From Sulfurovum sp. (GTDB lineage: Bacteria > Campylobacterota > Campylobacteria > Campylobacterales > Sulfurovaceae), in contig WFYB01000052.1 in the NCBI GenBank assembly GCA_015490315.1, positions 1-33,747 of the forward strand: DNA of 33,747 bases. The letters run 5' to 3'. Made by a program: the position numbers and the translations under genes. This document shows, in pieces, positions 8,214 through 15,628 of this stretch (positions are counted from its first letter, which is position 1; each line of letters begins with the position of its first letter). The notes beneath the pieces are model-generated. The model was not told the origin of the DNA, did not search any database, and worked only from the letters and a program-made list of their open reading frames with translations.

Positions 8214-9623
8214 TTATTTTGAGATGAGATTCATTTGGTTTTCAAATGATATAAAATGTGCCCAATAGTTTTTGATGAGCGGTTCAAGCTGACTGCTGTC
8301 ATTGCAAAACTGAATTTCATAAAGCGTATCTGCGAGCGGTGTAATCCTCAGATTGCTCGCAGCACCTTTGAGCAGATGTCCGATCTTCTGGATCGTCTCC
8401 AATTCACCTTTTTCATAGGCTTCAAGCATCTTGGGAGTCTCGACTTTCGCCTGCGCAATGAAGTCATTGACAAACTCTTCGATCAGCTCAACAGGCAGAC
8501 TGAGATCGTTGGCAGCCTCTTCGAGCTGAAAGTCAAAATGGATCGGCTGCACATCGGAGAGGTCGATCGTACCGAAGCCTTCCGATGAAGGGGCAGTCGG
8601 TTCATGTCCTGGTTCACCGATGCTTAGCTCTTCTGTCTGAGGCGTTTTGGCAGTGCTCGCCGTGTCTTCCTGATGGGTCGTAAGTCTGGAGAGTGTCGCA
8701 TATAGTGTCGCGATATGTGACTGCTGGCTGGACGCGTCTGCGGTCTGGATCGCCTCCATGATCTCATTGACTTTCGGCAGATGGAGGACATCTGAGAGAT
8801 GGCTGAGCGTTTTGATCGCCGCTGTACGCTTCTCGGTCTCAGGACTCTGCAGCTCTTTTTCGAGGTTGATTGCCGTATCGATATACTCATTGAGAAAGAG
8901 ATTGTAATCTTCGGGAGTGATACCGATCATTGCACTGACTTTCTGTATATCGATAACGATAGGGGTATTATCTTCTTCTGTTTCTACGACATCCTGTTCG
9001 GGAGTATGGATCGCTTCAGGGATCTCATCGATGGTATCAGCCGCTTCATCAGGGAGGAGAAGTTCAAAGAGCTCATCTTCCTCGTCCGTTTCGGATGTAG
9101 GCTGTGCCTCCGGCTCTGCTGTATCTAAAGAGAGGAGTGTCTCTTCATCAGCAACGCTCTCATCTTCAGCCTCTTTGAGAAGCCGGTTGATATCGAGATC
9201 AATGCTCTCCTCTTCCAAAAGATCAGATGCTTCCGTAAGGCTCGCCGGCTCTTCCGGATGCTCGGATTCTACCGGGCTTTTCTCCTCTTCCAAGAGGGTA
9301 AAGAGTTCATCCTCCTGCTCGACATGAGGGGAAAGGATTGTAGCAACTTCTTCCTCTTCTTGCGTTTCAGGAGCCGTCTCATCAAGTATATGTATGATGG
9401 TCAGCTCGCCGAGTATACTTGAAAGTGTCGATTGTTCAACGGGATATTCGGTACTTTGCGCTTCTATAGATAAGAGCAGTTTGTTTGGAGATGAGAGTTG
9501 AAAGTCGATCTCCCCCAAAGCCACTCTTTTATAGAGATCCCTGACATCCTTTGCGTCAAGCAGCGTAAGCAGTGTATGATCTGCCGCAATGATCTCATCT
9601 GTTTGATTGGTAATATAGTACAT
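8214..9623 (-). CDS. Hpt phosphotransfer protein with long acidic linker
   Basis: 469 residues. The C-terminal Hpt domain (~362-469) has the phospho-acceptor His416 in IGHLLKGAASNL, matching the HxxKGxxxN pattern. A second helical bundle (~222-315) looks like an Hpt domain that lost the motif: His275 is followed by LSD instead of LKG. Residues ~80-220 are extremely acidic and low-complexity (runs of Glu/Asp), probably a flexible tether. The first ~80 residues form a small folded unit I do not recognise. It sits between the PAS gene and the hybrid kinase with short gaps and probably carries phosphate from kinase receiver Asp841 to the CheY-like protein. Ribosome site AGGGGA before the ATG. Confidence 0.88.
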   Translation of the reverse strand: MYYITNQTDEIIAADHTLLTLLDAKDVRDLYKRVALGEIDFQLSSPNKLLLSIEAQSTEYPVEQSTLSSILGELTIIHILDETAPETQEEEEVATILSPHVEQEDELFTLLEEEKSPVESEHPEEPASLTEASDLLEEESIDLDINRLLKEAEDESVADEETLLSLDTAEPEAQPTSETDEEDELFELLLPDEAADTIDEIPEAIHTPEQDVVETEEDNTPIVIDIQKVSAMIGITPEDYNLFLNEYIDTAINLEKELQSPETEKRTAAIKTLSHLSDVLHLPKVNEIMEAIQTADASSQQSHIATLYATLSRLTTHQEDTASTAKTPQTEELSIGEPGHEPTAPSSEGFGTIDLSDVQPIHFDFQLEEAANDLSLPVELIEEFVNDFIAQAKVETPKMLEAYEKGELETIQKIGHLLKGAASNLRITPLADTLYEIQFCNDSSQLEPLIKNYWAHFISFENQMNLISK

Positions 9624-9636
9624 TCATCTTCCCCTT

Positions 9637-10053
9637 TTAGTCATTTTCTTTTTCCAACATCTCTTTGTAGAGTGCAGAAGATTCGGCGATTTCGGTCTCT
9701 GATGCAGGTCTGCGTGCCGCAGAGTATCCGATCGTTTCGCCATTGTCGTTTTTGATAGGTGTGATATGGGAGTAGACCCAGTAGTAGCGTCCGTCTTTGC
9801 GAAGGTTTTTGACGATGCCTGTCCACTCCTTGCCTGAGCGTATCGTATCCCAGAGATCCTGAAATGCCGCCTTTGGCATATCGGGATGCCGTACGATATT
9901 GTGATTCGATCCCTTCAATTCATCTTTGCTGTAACCCGATATCTCGCAGAATTTTCTGTTTGCATAGGTAATAATACCTCTAAGATCGGTAGAACTGATG
10001 ATCAATCCTTGCTCAAATCGGTACTCTTCGTCTATAGGGGTGGGTCTGACCAT
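9637..10053 (-). CDS. Aer/CetB-like PAS domain sensor protein
   Basis: 138 residues from the ATG at 10053, which has AAGGAG six bases upstream. The frame stays open upstream to 10191, but that part is the riboswitch leader, so it is not coding. The protein is a single PAS domain: DLRGIITYANRKFCEISGYS, then NIVRHPDMPKAAFQDLW, then EWTGIVKNLRKDGRYYWV. The RHPDMP and W-G-VKN-RKDG-YYWV pattern is that of FAD-binding PAS proteins of energy taxis (Aer in E. coli, CetB in Campylobacter; family knowledge). There is no transmembrane or signalling domain, so it must act through a partner. It is the first gene of the phosphorelay operon and lies directly under the c-di-GMP riboswitch. FAD binding is inferred. 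Confidence 0.9.
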   Translation of the reverse strand: MVRPTPIDEEYRFEQGLIISSTDLRGIITYANRKFCEISGYSKDELKGSNHNIVRHPDMPKAAFQDLWDTIRSGKEWTGIVKNLRKDGRYYWVYSHITPIKNDNGETIGYSAARRPASETEIAESSALYKEMLEKEND

Positions 10054-10059
10054 GCGATA

Positions 10060-10116
10060 CTCCTTGTCCTTGTCCAACACAGTTATAAAGTTATTATATC
10101 CCAAGGAAGCAAGGAG
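10060..10116 (-). promoter_or_regulatory. Anti-Shine-Dalgarno helix, expression platform of riboswitch 2
   Basis: On the minus strand CTCCTTG (10116-10110) pairs perfectly with CAAGGAG (10066-10060), which contains the ribosome site of the PAS gene. The next six bases, TCCTTG (10107-10102) with CAAGGA (10072-10067), extend the helix, leaving a two-base bulge. The 13-bp helix would hide the ribosome site. It lies between the aptamer and the start codon, as expected for translational control. The direction of switching cannot be told by eye. Confidence 0.6.
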
Positions 10117-10133
10117 ATAGAAAGGGAACCTCG

Positions 10134-10208
10134 TGATAGGCAACCTGGCGATCTGCTTGAGACCCATGGGCTTTCTGTCCTCACTTCGCAATGAGTTTAG
10201 CTTTTCAT
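10134..10208 (-). ncRNA. Class I cyclic-di-GMP riboswitch (GEMM-I) ahead of the PAS/Hpt/kinase operon
   Basis: Minus-strand sequence gives GAAAAGCTAAAC, then P2 as a 6-bp stem CTCATT-GCGA-AGTGAG capped by a GNRA tetraloop, then GGACAGAAAGCC, CATGGGTCT, and CGCCAGGTTGCC. These are the conserved GEMM-I blocks in the right order; the GNRA loop is the one that docks into P3 in this class (family knowledge). It lies in the 5' leader, ~80 bases before the PAS start at 10053. The G aligned by eye with Vc2 G20 is kept, pointing to c-di-GMP. The 10209-10341 stretch upstream is very AT-rich, with several possible -10 boxes (TATACT, TATAGT), and holds no gene. Confidence 0.92.
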
Positions 10209-10341
10209 AACAGTGTATTCAAGCGTATATAATAACTCTATTACTATAACATTAGTATAAATTAACTAAGAACAGCTTGAAAGAGAACGCTTTTTAGTAA
10301 AAAATATTAAAAAATAGGAAATTCAGCAATACAGTTTTATT

Positions 10342-12156
10342 TTATGGCAGAGTATTACCTTTGATTATAGAAGCGACTTTTTTGTTTGTAACATTTTTTA
10401 TCTCTTCGAAGCTTGCTTTTTCTATCGCTTCAAAGGTGCCGAAATAGTCGATCAGCTTCCCTACTGTTGCTTTGCCGATTCCCTTTTTGTTGAGTAGGGA
10501 GATTTGGGAGTCCTCTTTGCGTTTTTTGTTTTGGTGGTAGGTGATCGCATAGCGGTGTGCTTCATCCCGTTGACGCTGTATCCAGTGGAGGCGCTTGTCT
10601 GAAGCTTTGAGCTCTATGATCCCCTCTGGCGTGTAGAGAATGTCGCGTGCTGCCCCTTTGGCACGGTGTGCTTTGGCATCGAGTTTCTCTTTTGCGATAG
10701 CGATCACATCGAGATTGATCTTCGCCTCTGAAAGCAGGGAGCGTGCCAGATTGAGATTGGCTTGCCCGCCGTCAAGTATCCAGAGATCAGGAGCAGGCTG
10801 CTCTTTGAACGCTTCGATACGCCGTGTAAGCATCTCTCGCATCTGCCCATACTCGTCACGGCTGTGAAGCATGTAGCGTCGATAGCCCGATTTGTCCCAT
10901 TTTCCTTCATCCCAGACGACCATCCCCCCTACGGTGGCTGAGCCCATCATATGGGAGTTGTCGAAGGTCTCGACCCGGTAGGGGATACGGGAGAGATCGA
11001 GCAGGTCGGCGATACGCTGCTCTATAATTGTATCATGGGTGTCGTCCTGCTTTGTACGGAGCAGCTCCTGGCAGTTTTGAAGTGCCAGCTCTACAAGTTT
11101 TGCTTTTGGTCCGCGCTTGGGGGTGCTGATCTCAACCTTTTTGCCGTAGCGCTGTGAGAGTGTGCTGGCTATCTGTGCGGCATCCTCAAAGGTGTGAGCA
11201 GTGAGTATCTGCTGTGTCAGTGTGGGGGTATCGACGGTGTAGAACTCAAGCAGCGCTTGCTTATAGGCTTCGTTGGGATCAAAGATGTGGGTATGTCGGA
11301 AGTAACTGTAGGATGATGAGATGATCTTGCCGTTGCGCATAAAGAGCTTGACGATGACACCACGTTCATCTCCGTTCATGATCGCAAAGATATCTAGATC
11401 AAGCCCGTTTGCAAGGTCGATATTGGAGCTGATATTGAGTGTTTTGATCGCATCGATACGATCACGAAGCGCTGCCGCCTCTTCGAAGCGCTCCTGCTGT
11501 GCCAGTGTCAGCATCTTCTCTTCAAGTTTTTCAGTCAGTATGTTACGCTGAAGGATCGCTCTTTTGGCATCCTGAACGATCTTGGCATAGGCTTGGGGGG
11601 GTACTTTACCTTCACAGGGGGCGAGACACTTGTTGATCTGGTGAAAGAGGCAGGCTTTCCCCTCTCTCAGACAGCTCTTTTTCTGTACGAGCGGAAAGAT
11701 CTCATAGAGTGAATCAAGCAGGGCTCTTCCGCCGTTGGGGAAAGGACCGTAGTAGCTGATCTCTTTGCCTTTGATCACCTTGCGGGTGATCTCAAAGCGT
11801 GGATAGGGCTGCGATTCATCTATATAGATATAGGGGTAGGTCTTGTCGTCCCGCAGGAGGATATTGTACTTGGGTTTGAGCTGTTTGATCAGTGAGTTTT
11901 CCAGGATCAGCGCATCCTCTTCACTCTCTACGAGGATATACTCCAGCTTTGTTGCTTCGGTGAGCATCATCAGGATGCGGGGGGAGAGTGTCGGATTGGG
12001 TCTGAACTGGGGTGTGAAACGCCAGTAGCTTTTGAGACGGTGTTTGAGCTGTTTTGCTTTGCCGACATAGAGCAGTTTACCGCTGCTGTCAAAATACTGG
12101 TATACCCCCGGAGAGGCGGGGAGATTCCGGATAGTCTCTTTCATTTCGGTTCTCAT
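10342..12156 (-). CDS. uvrC: UvrABC system protein C (excinuclease)
   Basis: 604 residues, normal for UvrC. Order: N-terminal GIY-YIG nuclease (PGVYQYFD...KLLYVGKAKQLKHRL, ~14-50) for the 3' incision; Cys-containing segment; UVR motif that binds UvrB (QERFEEAAALRDRIDAIK, ~215-235); RNase H-like nuclease for the 5' incision with Asp399 in ETFDNSHMMG and Asp in WILDGGQANL; C-terminal helix-hairpin-helix (KKGIGKATVGKLIDYFG). It works in the cytoplasm with UvrA and UvrB in nucleotide excision repair. The ATG at 12156 overlaps the stop of the DUF721 gene by four bases (ATGA), so the two are translationally coupled; an ATG four codons further in is an alternative. No clear terminator is seen after it. 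Confidence 0.97.
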   Translation of the reverse strand: MRTEMKETIRNLPASPGVYQYFDSSGKLLYVGKAKQLKHRLKSYWRFTPQFRPNPTLSPRILMMLTEATKLEYILVESEEDALILENSLIKQLKPKYNILLRDDKTYPYIYIDESQPYPRFEITRKVIKGKEISYYGPFPNGGRALLDSLYEIFPLVQKKSCLREGKACLFHQINKCLAPCEGKVPPQAYAKIVQDAKRAILQRNILTEKLEEKMLTLAQQERFEEAAALRDRIDAIKTLNISSNIDLANGLDLDIFAIMNGDERGVIVKLFMRNGKIISSSYSYFRHTHIFDPNEAYKQALLEFYTVDTPTLTQQILTAHTFEDAAQIASTLSQRYGKKVEISTPKRGPKAKLVELALQNCQELLRTKQDDTHDTIIEQRIADLLDLSRIPYRVETFDNSHMMGSATVGGMVVWDEGKWDKSGYRRYMLHSRDEYGQMREMLTRRIEAFKEQPAPDLWILDGGQANLNLARSLLSEAKINLDVIAIAKEKLDAKAHRAKGAARDILYTPEGIIELKASDKRLHWIQRQRDEAHRYAITYHQNKKRKEDSQISLLNKKGIGKATVGKLIDYFGTFEAIEKASFEEIKNVTNKKVASIIKGNTLP

Positions 12157-12614
12157 GATTGCTTTTGCTGACGGTTTTGTTTTATCACGGCTTTGAGCTG
12201 TTCAAAGCGTTTTTTGATCTCTTGGTCATCACTTAGCACCTGGAACTCCTGTGAAGCGAGCTCATGATAGTGTGGTACGGTGTCTAATGCAGGTTCCTTC
12301 TGAAGTACAGAGTGATACTTGGCGTGAAAGATCGCTACCTTGTCGGCTTTGAGACCGCTGCATGCTTTGTCAAGCGTGCCAAGCTGTGTTAATACGCTTT
12401 TTAATAAATCTCTATTATAATTGAGTTCCATTTTGAAGCCTGGATGCTTGACGGCGACAAAGAGCGTGTTGTCTCTGACATAGACAAAGGCGATCGCTTT
12501 TTGCCATTTGGCACCCAGCAATGAGATATATTTTTGATAGCACGCCTGTTTTTTGAGGGGTGTAAATTGAGGAAGGTTGCCAAGTTGAGACAAAATAAGA
12601 GAGGCTTTTTTCAT
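12153..12614 (-). CDS. DUF721/DciA-like protein
   Basis: 153 residues from the ATG at 12614. The middle part (AKWQKAIAFVYVRDNTLFVAVKHPGFKMELNY) follows the DUF721 pattern: a Trp-centred helix, a short beta pair ending in a 'V-V-H-P-x-x-x-x-EL' strand and a helix. DUF721 proteins include DciA, the helicase operator that helps load DnaB in bacteria lacking DnaC (family knowledge). The frame extends upstream to 12716 but would then overlap the divergent nadB start and its ribosome site, so the shorter form is chosen. A TGCTATAAT extended -10 lies only a few bases before this ATG, which suggests a leaderless message. It overlaps uvrC by four bases. Confidence 0.65.
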   Translation of the reverse strand: MKKASLILSQLGNLPQFTPLKKQACYQKYISLLGAKWQKAIAFVYVRDNTLFVAVKHPGFKMELNYNRDLLKSVLTQLGTLDKACSGLKADKVAIFHAKYHSVLQKEPALDTVPHYHELASQEFQVLSDDQEIKKRFEQLKAVIKQNRQQKQS

Positions 12615-12617
12615 GTG

Positions 12618-12626
12618 CTGATTATA
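12618..12626 (-). promoter_or_regulatory. Extended -10 promoter for the DUF721-uvrC operon
   Basis: The minus strand reads TGCTATAAT, a consensus extended -10, with TATAAT at 12626-12621 and the ATG at 12614. Transcription would be expected to begin at or within a base or two of the ATG. No -35 hexamer is evident. The feature lies in the 96-base gap divergent from nadB. Confidence 0.5.
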
Positions 12627-12710
12627 GCATCTGTTTGCTGTGGGATTCTCGTAGGGTGTGGTCACAAAATCAACCCTGTCTATGTGAAAAAAACAGAGCA
12701 AAGGAAATAG

Positions 12711-14159
12711 GTGCAAAAATATGATGTGCTAATCATCGGTGCAGGGATTGCGGGGCTCTATGCCGCTATGCAACTGCCGACATCCAAAAAGGTACTGGTG
12801 GTATGCAAGGATATCCCCTGGGAGTGCAACACCTTTTACGCACAGGGCGGGATGGTCACTGCACTTGATGAAGCAGATGTGCCCTTGCATGTAGCCGATA
12901 CGATGGCTGCGGGTGCCTACCATAATGACCGTGAAGCGGTTGAGATCCTCTCCAAGACATCGCTGGTGACTACTCCAGATATGATCGCCAGGGGGATGTC
13001 ATTTGACACGGATGCGCAGGGGCATATCCTCTATACCAAAGAGGCTGCCCATTCGGTACCCCGCATCGTCCACGCCGGAGGGGATGCCACCGGTCGCTAC
13101 ATGCACTACTTTATGATGGTGCAAAACAAACATCAACTTCAAAAGAACACACTTGTCTATGACCTGCTGATAGAAAACGGCAGATGCTACGGGGTCAAAG
13201 CGACGGTCAATTACGAGCCGACCACGATCTATGCCGATGATGTGATTATTGCCAGCGGCGGCATCGGTTCGCTCTATCAGTACAACACCAACTCAAGAAC
13301 GGTTTCGGCAGACATCCACGGCATCTGCGTCGAAAAGGGGATTGAGCTTGCCGATATGGAGTTCATGCAGTTTCACCCGACCGTTTTTGTCGATACACCC
13401 TATGCCCGGAAGCTGCTCCTGACTGAAGCGCTCAGAGGTGAGGGCGCGCATGTGGTCGATGATGAAGGCAGACGCTTTTTGTTCGACTATGATGAGCGCG
13501 GAGAGCTGGCAAGTAGAGATATCGTCTCCAGAGGGATTTTTGATTATAAACGCAAAACAGGCAAGCAGGCATATCTCGATTTTTCGATGTTTGAGCCGGA
13601 GTGGTTTCATGAGCGTTTCCCTAACATTACACGTACGTTTGAGGCACTGGGATACCACTTTCCCCAAGACAGGGTGCCGATCTCTCCGGCATTCCACTAT
13701 GCCAACGGAGGTATCAAGTGCGATACCAACGGCCGCATCCCGGGCATGGAAGGTCTCTATGTCATCGGTGAGGCGGCACGTACCGGAGTGCATGGTGCCA
13801 ACCGTCTCGCTTCCAACTCCCTGCTTGAGGGTGTTGTTTTTGCCAAGCGTGCGGTAGATCATCTGTTGGGCAAAGGACATCAGGCAGTCAAAACACCTGC
13901 ATTTGATAAGGATTATGGTAACATTCTACACAAGGAAAATGACAAAATCTACAAAGAAAAACTTCGCCACATTATGTGGGAAGATATAGGCATTATCCGT
14001 ACGACCGAAGGCTTGCATGAAGCAAAAAACCTTATCTACGATATGAAAAACAGGGAGATAGGGCGACTGCTTCAGCTTCGTCTCAATACTGCTTCGGCTA
14101 TCGTCGAGGCGGCATTGGCACGCAAAGAGTCTTTGGGCTCACACTATATTGAAAACTAA
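12711..14159 (+). CDS. nadB: L-aspartate oxidase
   Basis: 482 residues. N-terminal FAD-binding Rossmann motif VLIIGAGIAGLYAA (~5-18), FYAQGGMVTALD, the flavoprotein family block MEFMQFHPT, active-site region GELASRDIVSRGIF, and GLYVIGEAARTGVHGANRLASNS with the C-terminal FAD contact. It oxidises L-aspartate to iminoaspartate, the first step of de novo NAD synthesis, handing the product to quinolinate synthase NadA, which is not in this window. It is a little shorter than E. coli NadB (~540) and lacks part of the C-terminal helical tail. The start is GTG at 12711 with AAGGAA six bases upstream. nhaD follows nine bases on, so they are probably cotranscribed. Confidence 0.95.
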   Translation: MQKYDVLIIGAGIAGLYAAMQLPTSKKVLVVCKDIPWECNTFYAQGGMVTALDEADVPLHVADTMAAGAYHNDREAVEILSKTSLVTTPDMIARGMSFDTDAQGHILYTKEAAHSVPRIVHAGGDATGRYMHYFMMVQNKHQLQKNTLVYDLLIENGRCYGVKATVNYEPTTIYADDVIIASGGIGSLYQYNTNSRTVSADIHGICVEKGIELADMEFMQFHPTVFVDTPYARKLLLTEALRGEGAHVVDDEGRRFLFDYDERGELASRDIVSRGIFDYKRKTGKQAYLDFSMFEPEWFHERFPNITRTFEALGYHFPQDRVPISPAFHYANGGIKCDTNGRIPGMEGLYVIGEAARTGVHGANRLASNSLLEGVVFAKRAVDHLLGKGHQAVKTPAFDKDYGNILHKENDKIYKEKLRHIMWEDIGIIRTTEGLHEAKNLIYDMKNREIGRLLQLRLNTASAIVEAALARKESLGSHYIEN

Positions 14160-14168
14160 AGGGAGACT

Positions 14169-15557
14169 ATGAGATATCTCATTACACTGCTGCTATTGAC
14201 TGCTGTCGGATTTGCATCTGCAGATGCAACTACAGCTGAACACATTGATCTTACCAAGACGTGGGTGGGTATTCTCTCACTGATTATCTTTGTTGCCGGA
14301 TACTATTTTATCGCTGCTGAGGATAAATACCATATCAACAAAGCCAAGCCTGCGCTTCTTGCGGGAACCAGTATTTTTATGCTGATCGGGCTCTATTTTG
14401 CGATCAATGGTATCGATGGGCATCCGCTTGAAGAGGAGGTCAAAAATCTGATCTATGAGATTGCCGGGATCTACTTCTTTCTGCTCGTTGCGATGACCTA
14501 TATCGAAGCGATGATCGACAGGGGTGTATTCTCCGCTTTGCGCTACCGTCTTGTCTCCCATGGTTATACCTATAAAAAGCTCTTCTGGGTGACCGGGCTG
14601 TTGGCATTTTTCATCTCTCCAGTTGCCGACAACTTGACAACAGCACTCATCCTTTCGACAGTGCTCTTGACGATCGACAAGATGAACAAGCAATTTCTTG
14701 TACCCGGTGCGATCAATATCGTCGTCGCTGCTAATGCCGGAGGTGCCTGGTCGCCTTTTGGGGATATCACGACTTTGATGGTATGGGTAGACGGCAAAGC
14801 GGACTTTACCGAGTTTCTCTTCCTCTTCCCTGCCGCGATTGTCGGATGGTTTGTGACAGCCTATCTTCTGTCACGTTTTGTCCCTGAAGGTGAGCCGCCG
14901 TTCAGCGCAGATGAGAAGCGTATAGAGATCGCAGAGGGAGGCAAGACGATTATTGGACTCTTTGCCTTTACGATTGCGATGGCGGTACTCTCGCATCAGG
15001 TGCTTCATCTCCCGGCAATGTGGGGGATGATGTTTGGTCTGGCACTCTTGAAGATGTATGTCTACTATATCAACAGAAACTCAGGGTCGACCCAGCTCAA
15101 TGCCTTCTCATGGATCGCCAAGATCGAGAATGACACACTGCTCTTCTTCTTTGGTATCCTTGCGGCAGTCGGCGGGCTGCACTTCCTTGGTTACCTGGAA
15201 TATTTTACAGCACTCTATGATCAATTTGGACCGACAGTGGTCAATATCGGTGTCGGGTTCCTCTCTGCAGTGGTCGACAATGTACCGGTGATGTCAGCGG
15301 TGCTCAAAGCAGATCCCAACATGGGTCCGGATGCACAGTCCCAATGGATGCTTGTGACGATGACAGCGGGTATCGGAGGAAGCTTGATCTCATTTGGTTC
15401 TGCCGCAGGTGTAGGCGTAATGGGAAAAATGCACGGTATCTACACCTTTGCATCCCATATGAAATATGCCTGGACGGTACTTGTGGGGTATATCATCTCG
15501 ATTATTATCTGGTATATCCAGTTTGAGGTGCTTCATATCGGTGCACACCATATATAG
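14169..15557 (+). CDS. nhaD: NhaD-family sodium:proton antiporter
   Basis: 462 residues, an integral membrane protein with ~12 hydrophobic segments of the ion transporter (ArsB/NhaD) fold. An N-terminal signal-like segment ends near FASADA. Conserved blocks seen: PVADNLTTALIL (~155), NAGGAWSPFGDITTLMVW (~195) and VVDNVPVMSAVL (~365). The paired 'D-N-(L/V)-(T/P)' re-entrant motifs are typical of NhaD. It exports Na+ (or Li+) in exchange for H+ across the inner membrane, useful to a marine organism. Ribosome site AAAGGGAG before the ATG. A small hairpin GGGTA-TATT-TACCC at 15584-15597, followed by an AT-rich run, lies between its stop and guaA and may be a weak terminator. Confidence 0.9.
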   Translation: MRYLITLLLLTAVGFASADATTAEHIDLTKTWVGILSLIIFVAGYYFIAAEDKYHINKAKPALLAGTSIFMLIGLYFAINGIDGHPLEEEVKNLIYEIAGIYFFLLVAMTYIEAMIDRGVFSALRYRLVSHGYTYKKLFWVTGLLAFFISPVADNLTTALILSTVLLTIDKMNKQFLVPGAINIVVAANAGGAWSPFGDITTLMVWVDGKADFTEFLFLFPAAIVGWFVTAYLLSRFVPEGEPPFSADEKRIEIAEGGKTIIGLFAFTIAMAVLSHQVLHLPAMWGMMFGLALLKMYVYYINRNSGSTQLNAFSWIAKIENDTLLFFFGILAAVGGLHFLGYLEYFTALYDQFGPTVVNIGVGFLSAVVDNVPVMSAVLKADPNMGPDAQSQWMLVTMTAGIGGSLISFGSAAGVGVMGKMHGIYTFASHMKYAWTVLVGYIISIIIWYIQFEVLHIGAHHI

Positions 15558-15628
15558 GGTGCGGATTGCTATTATAAAGTAGCGGGTATATTTACCCTTA
15601 AATTATTTTAAACAGGATTGGATTGAAT

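Noticed and set aside
12615..12716. N-terminal extension of the DUF721/DciA-like protein
   Set aside because: It would overlap the divergent nadB start and its ribosome site and adds residues unlike the family.
15623..15628. TTG start for guaA two codons upstream
   Set aside because: The ATG at 15629 has better spacing to GGA and gives the usual GuaA N-terminus.
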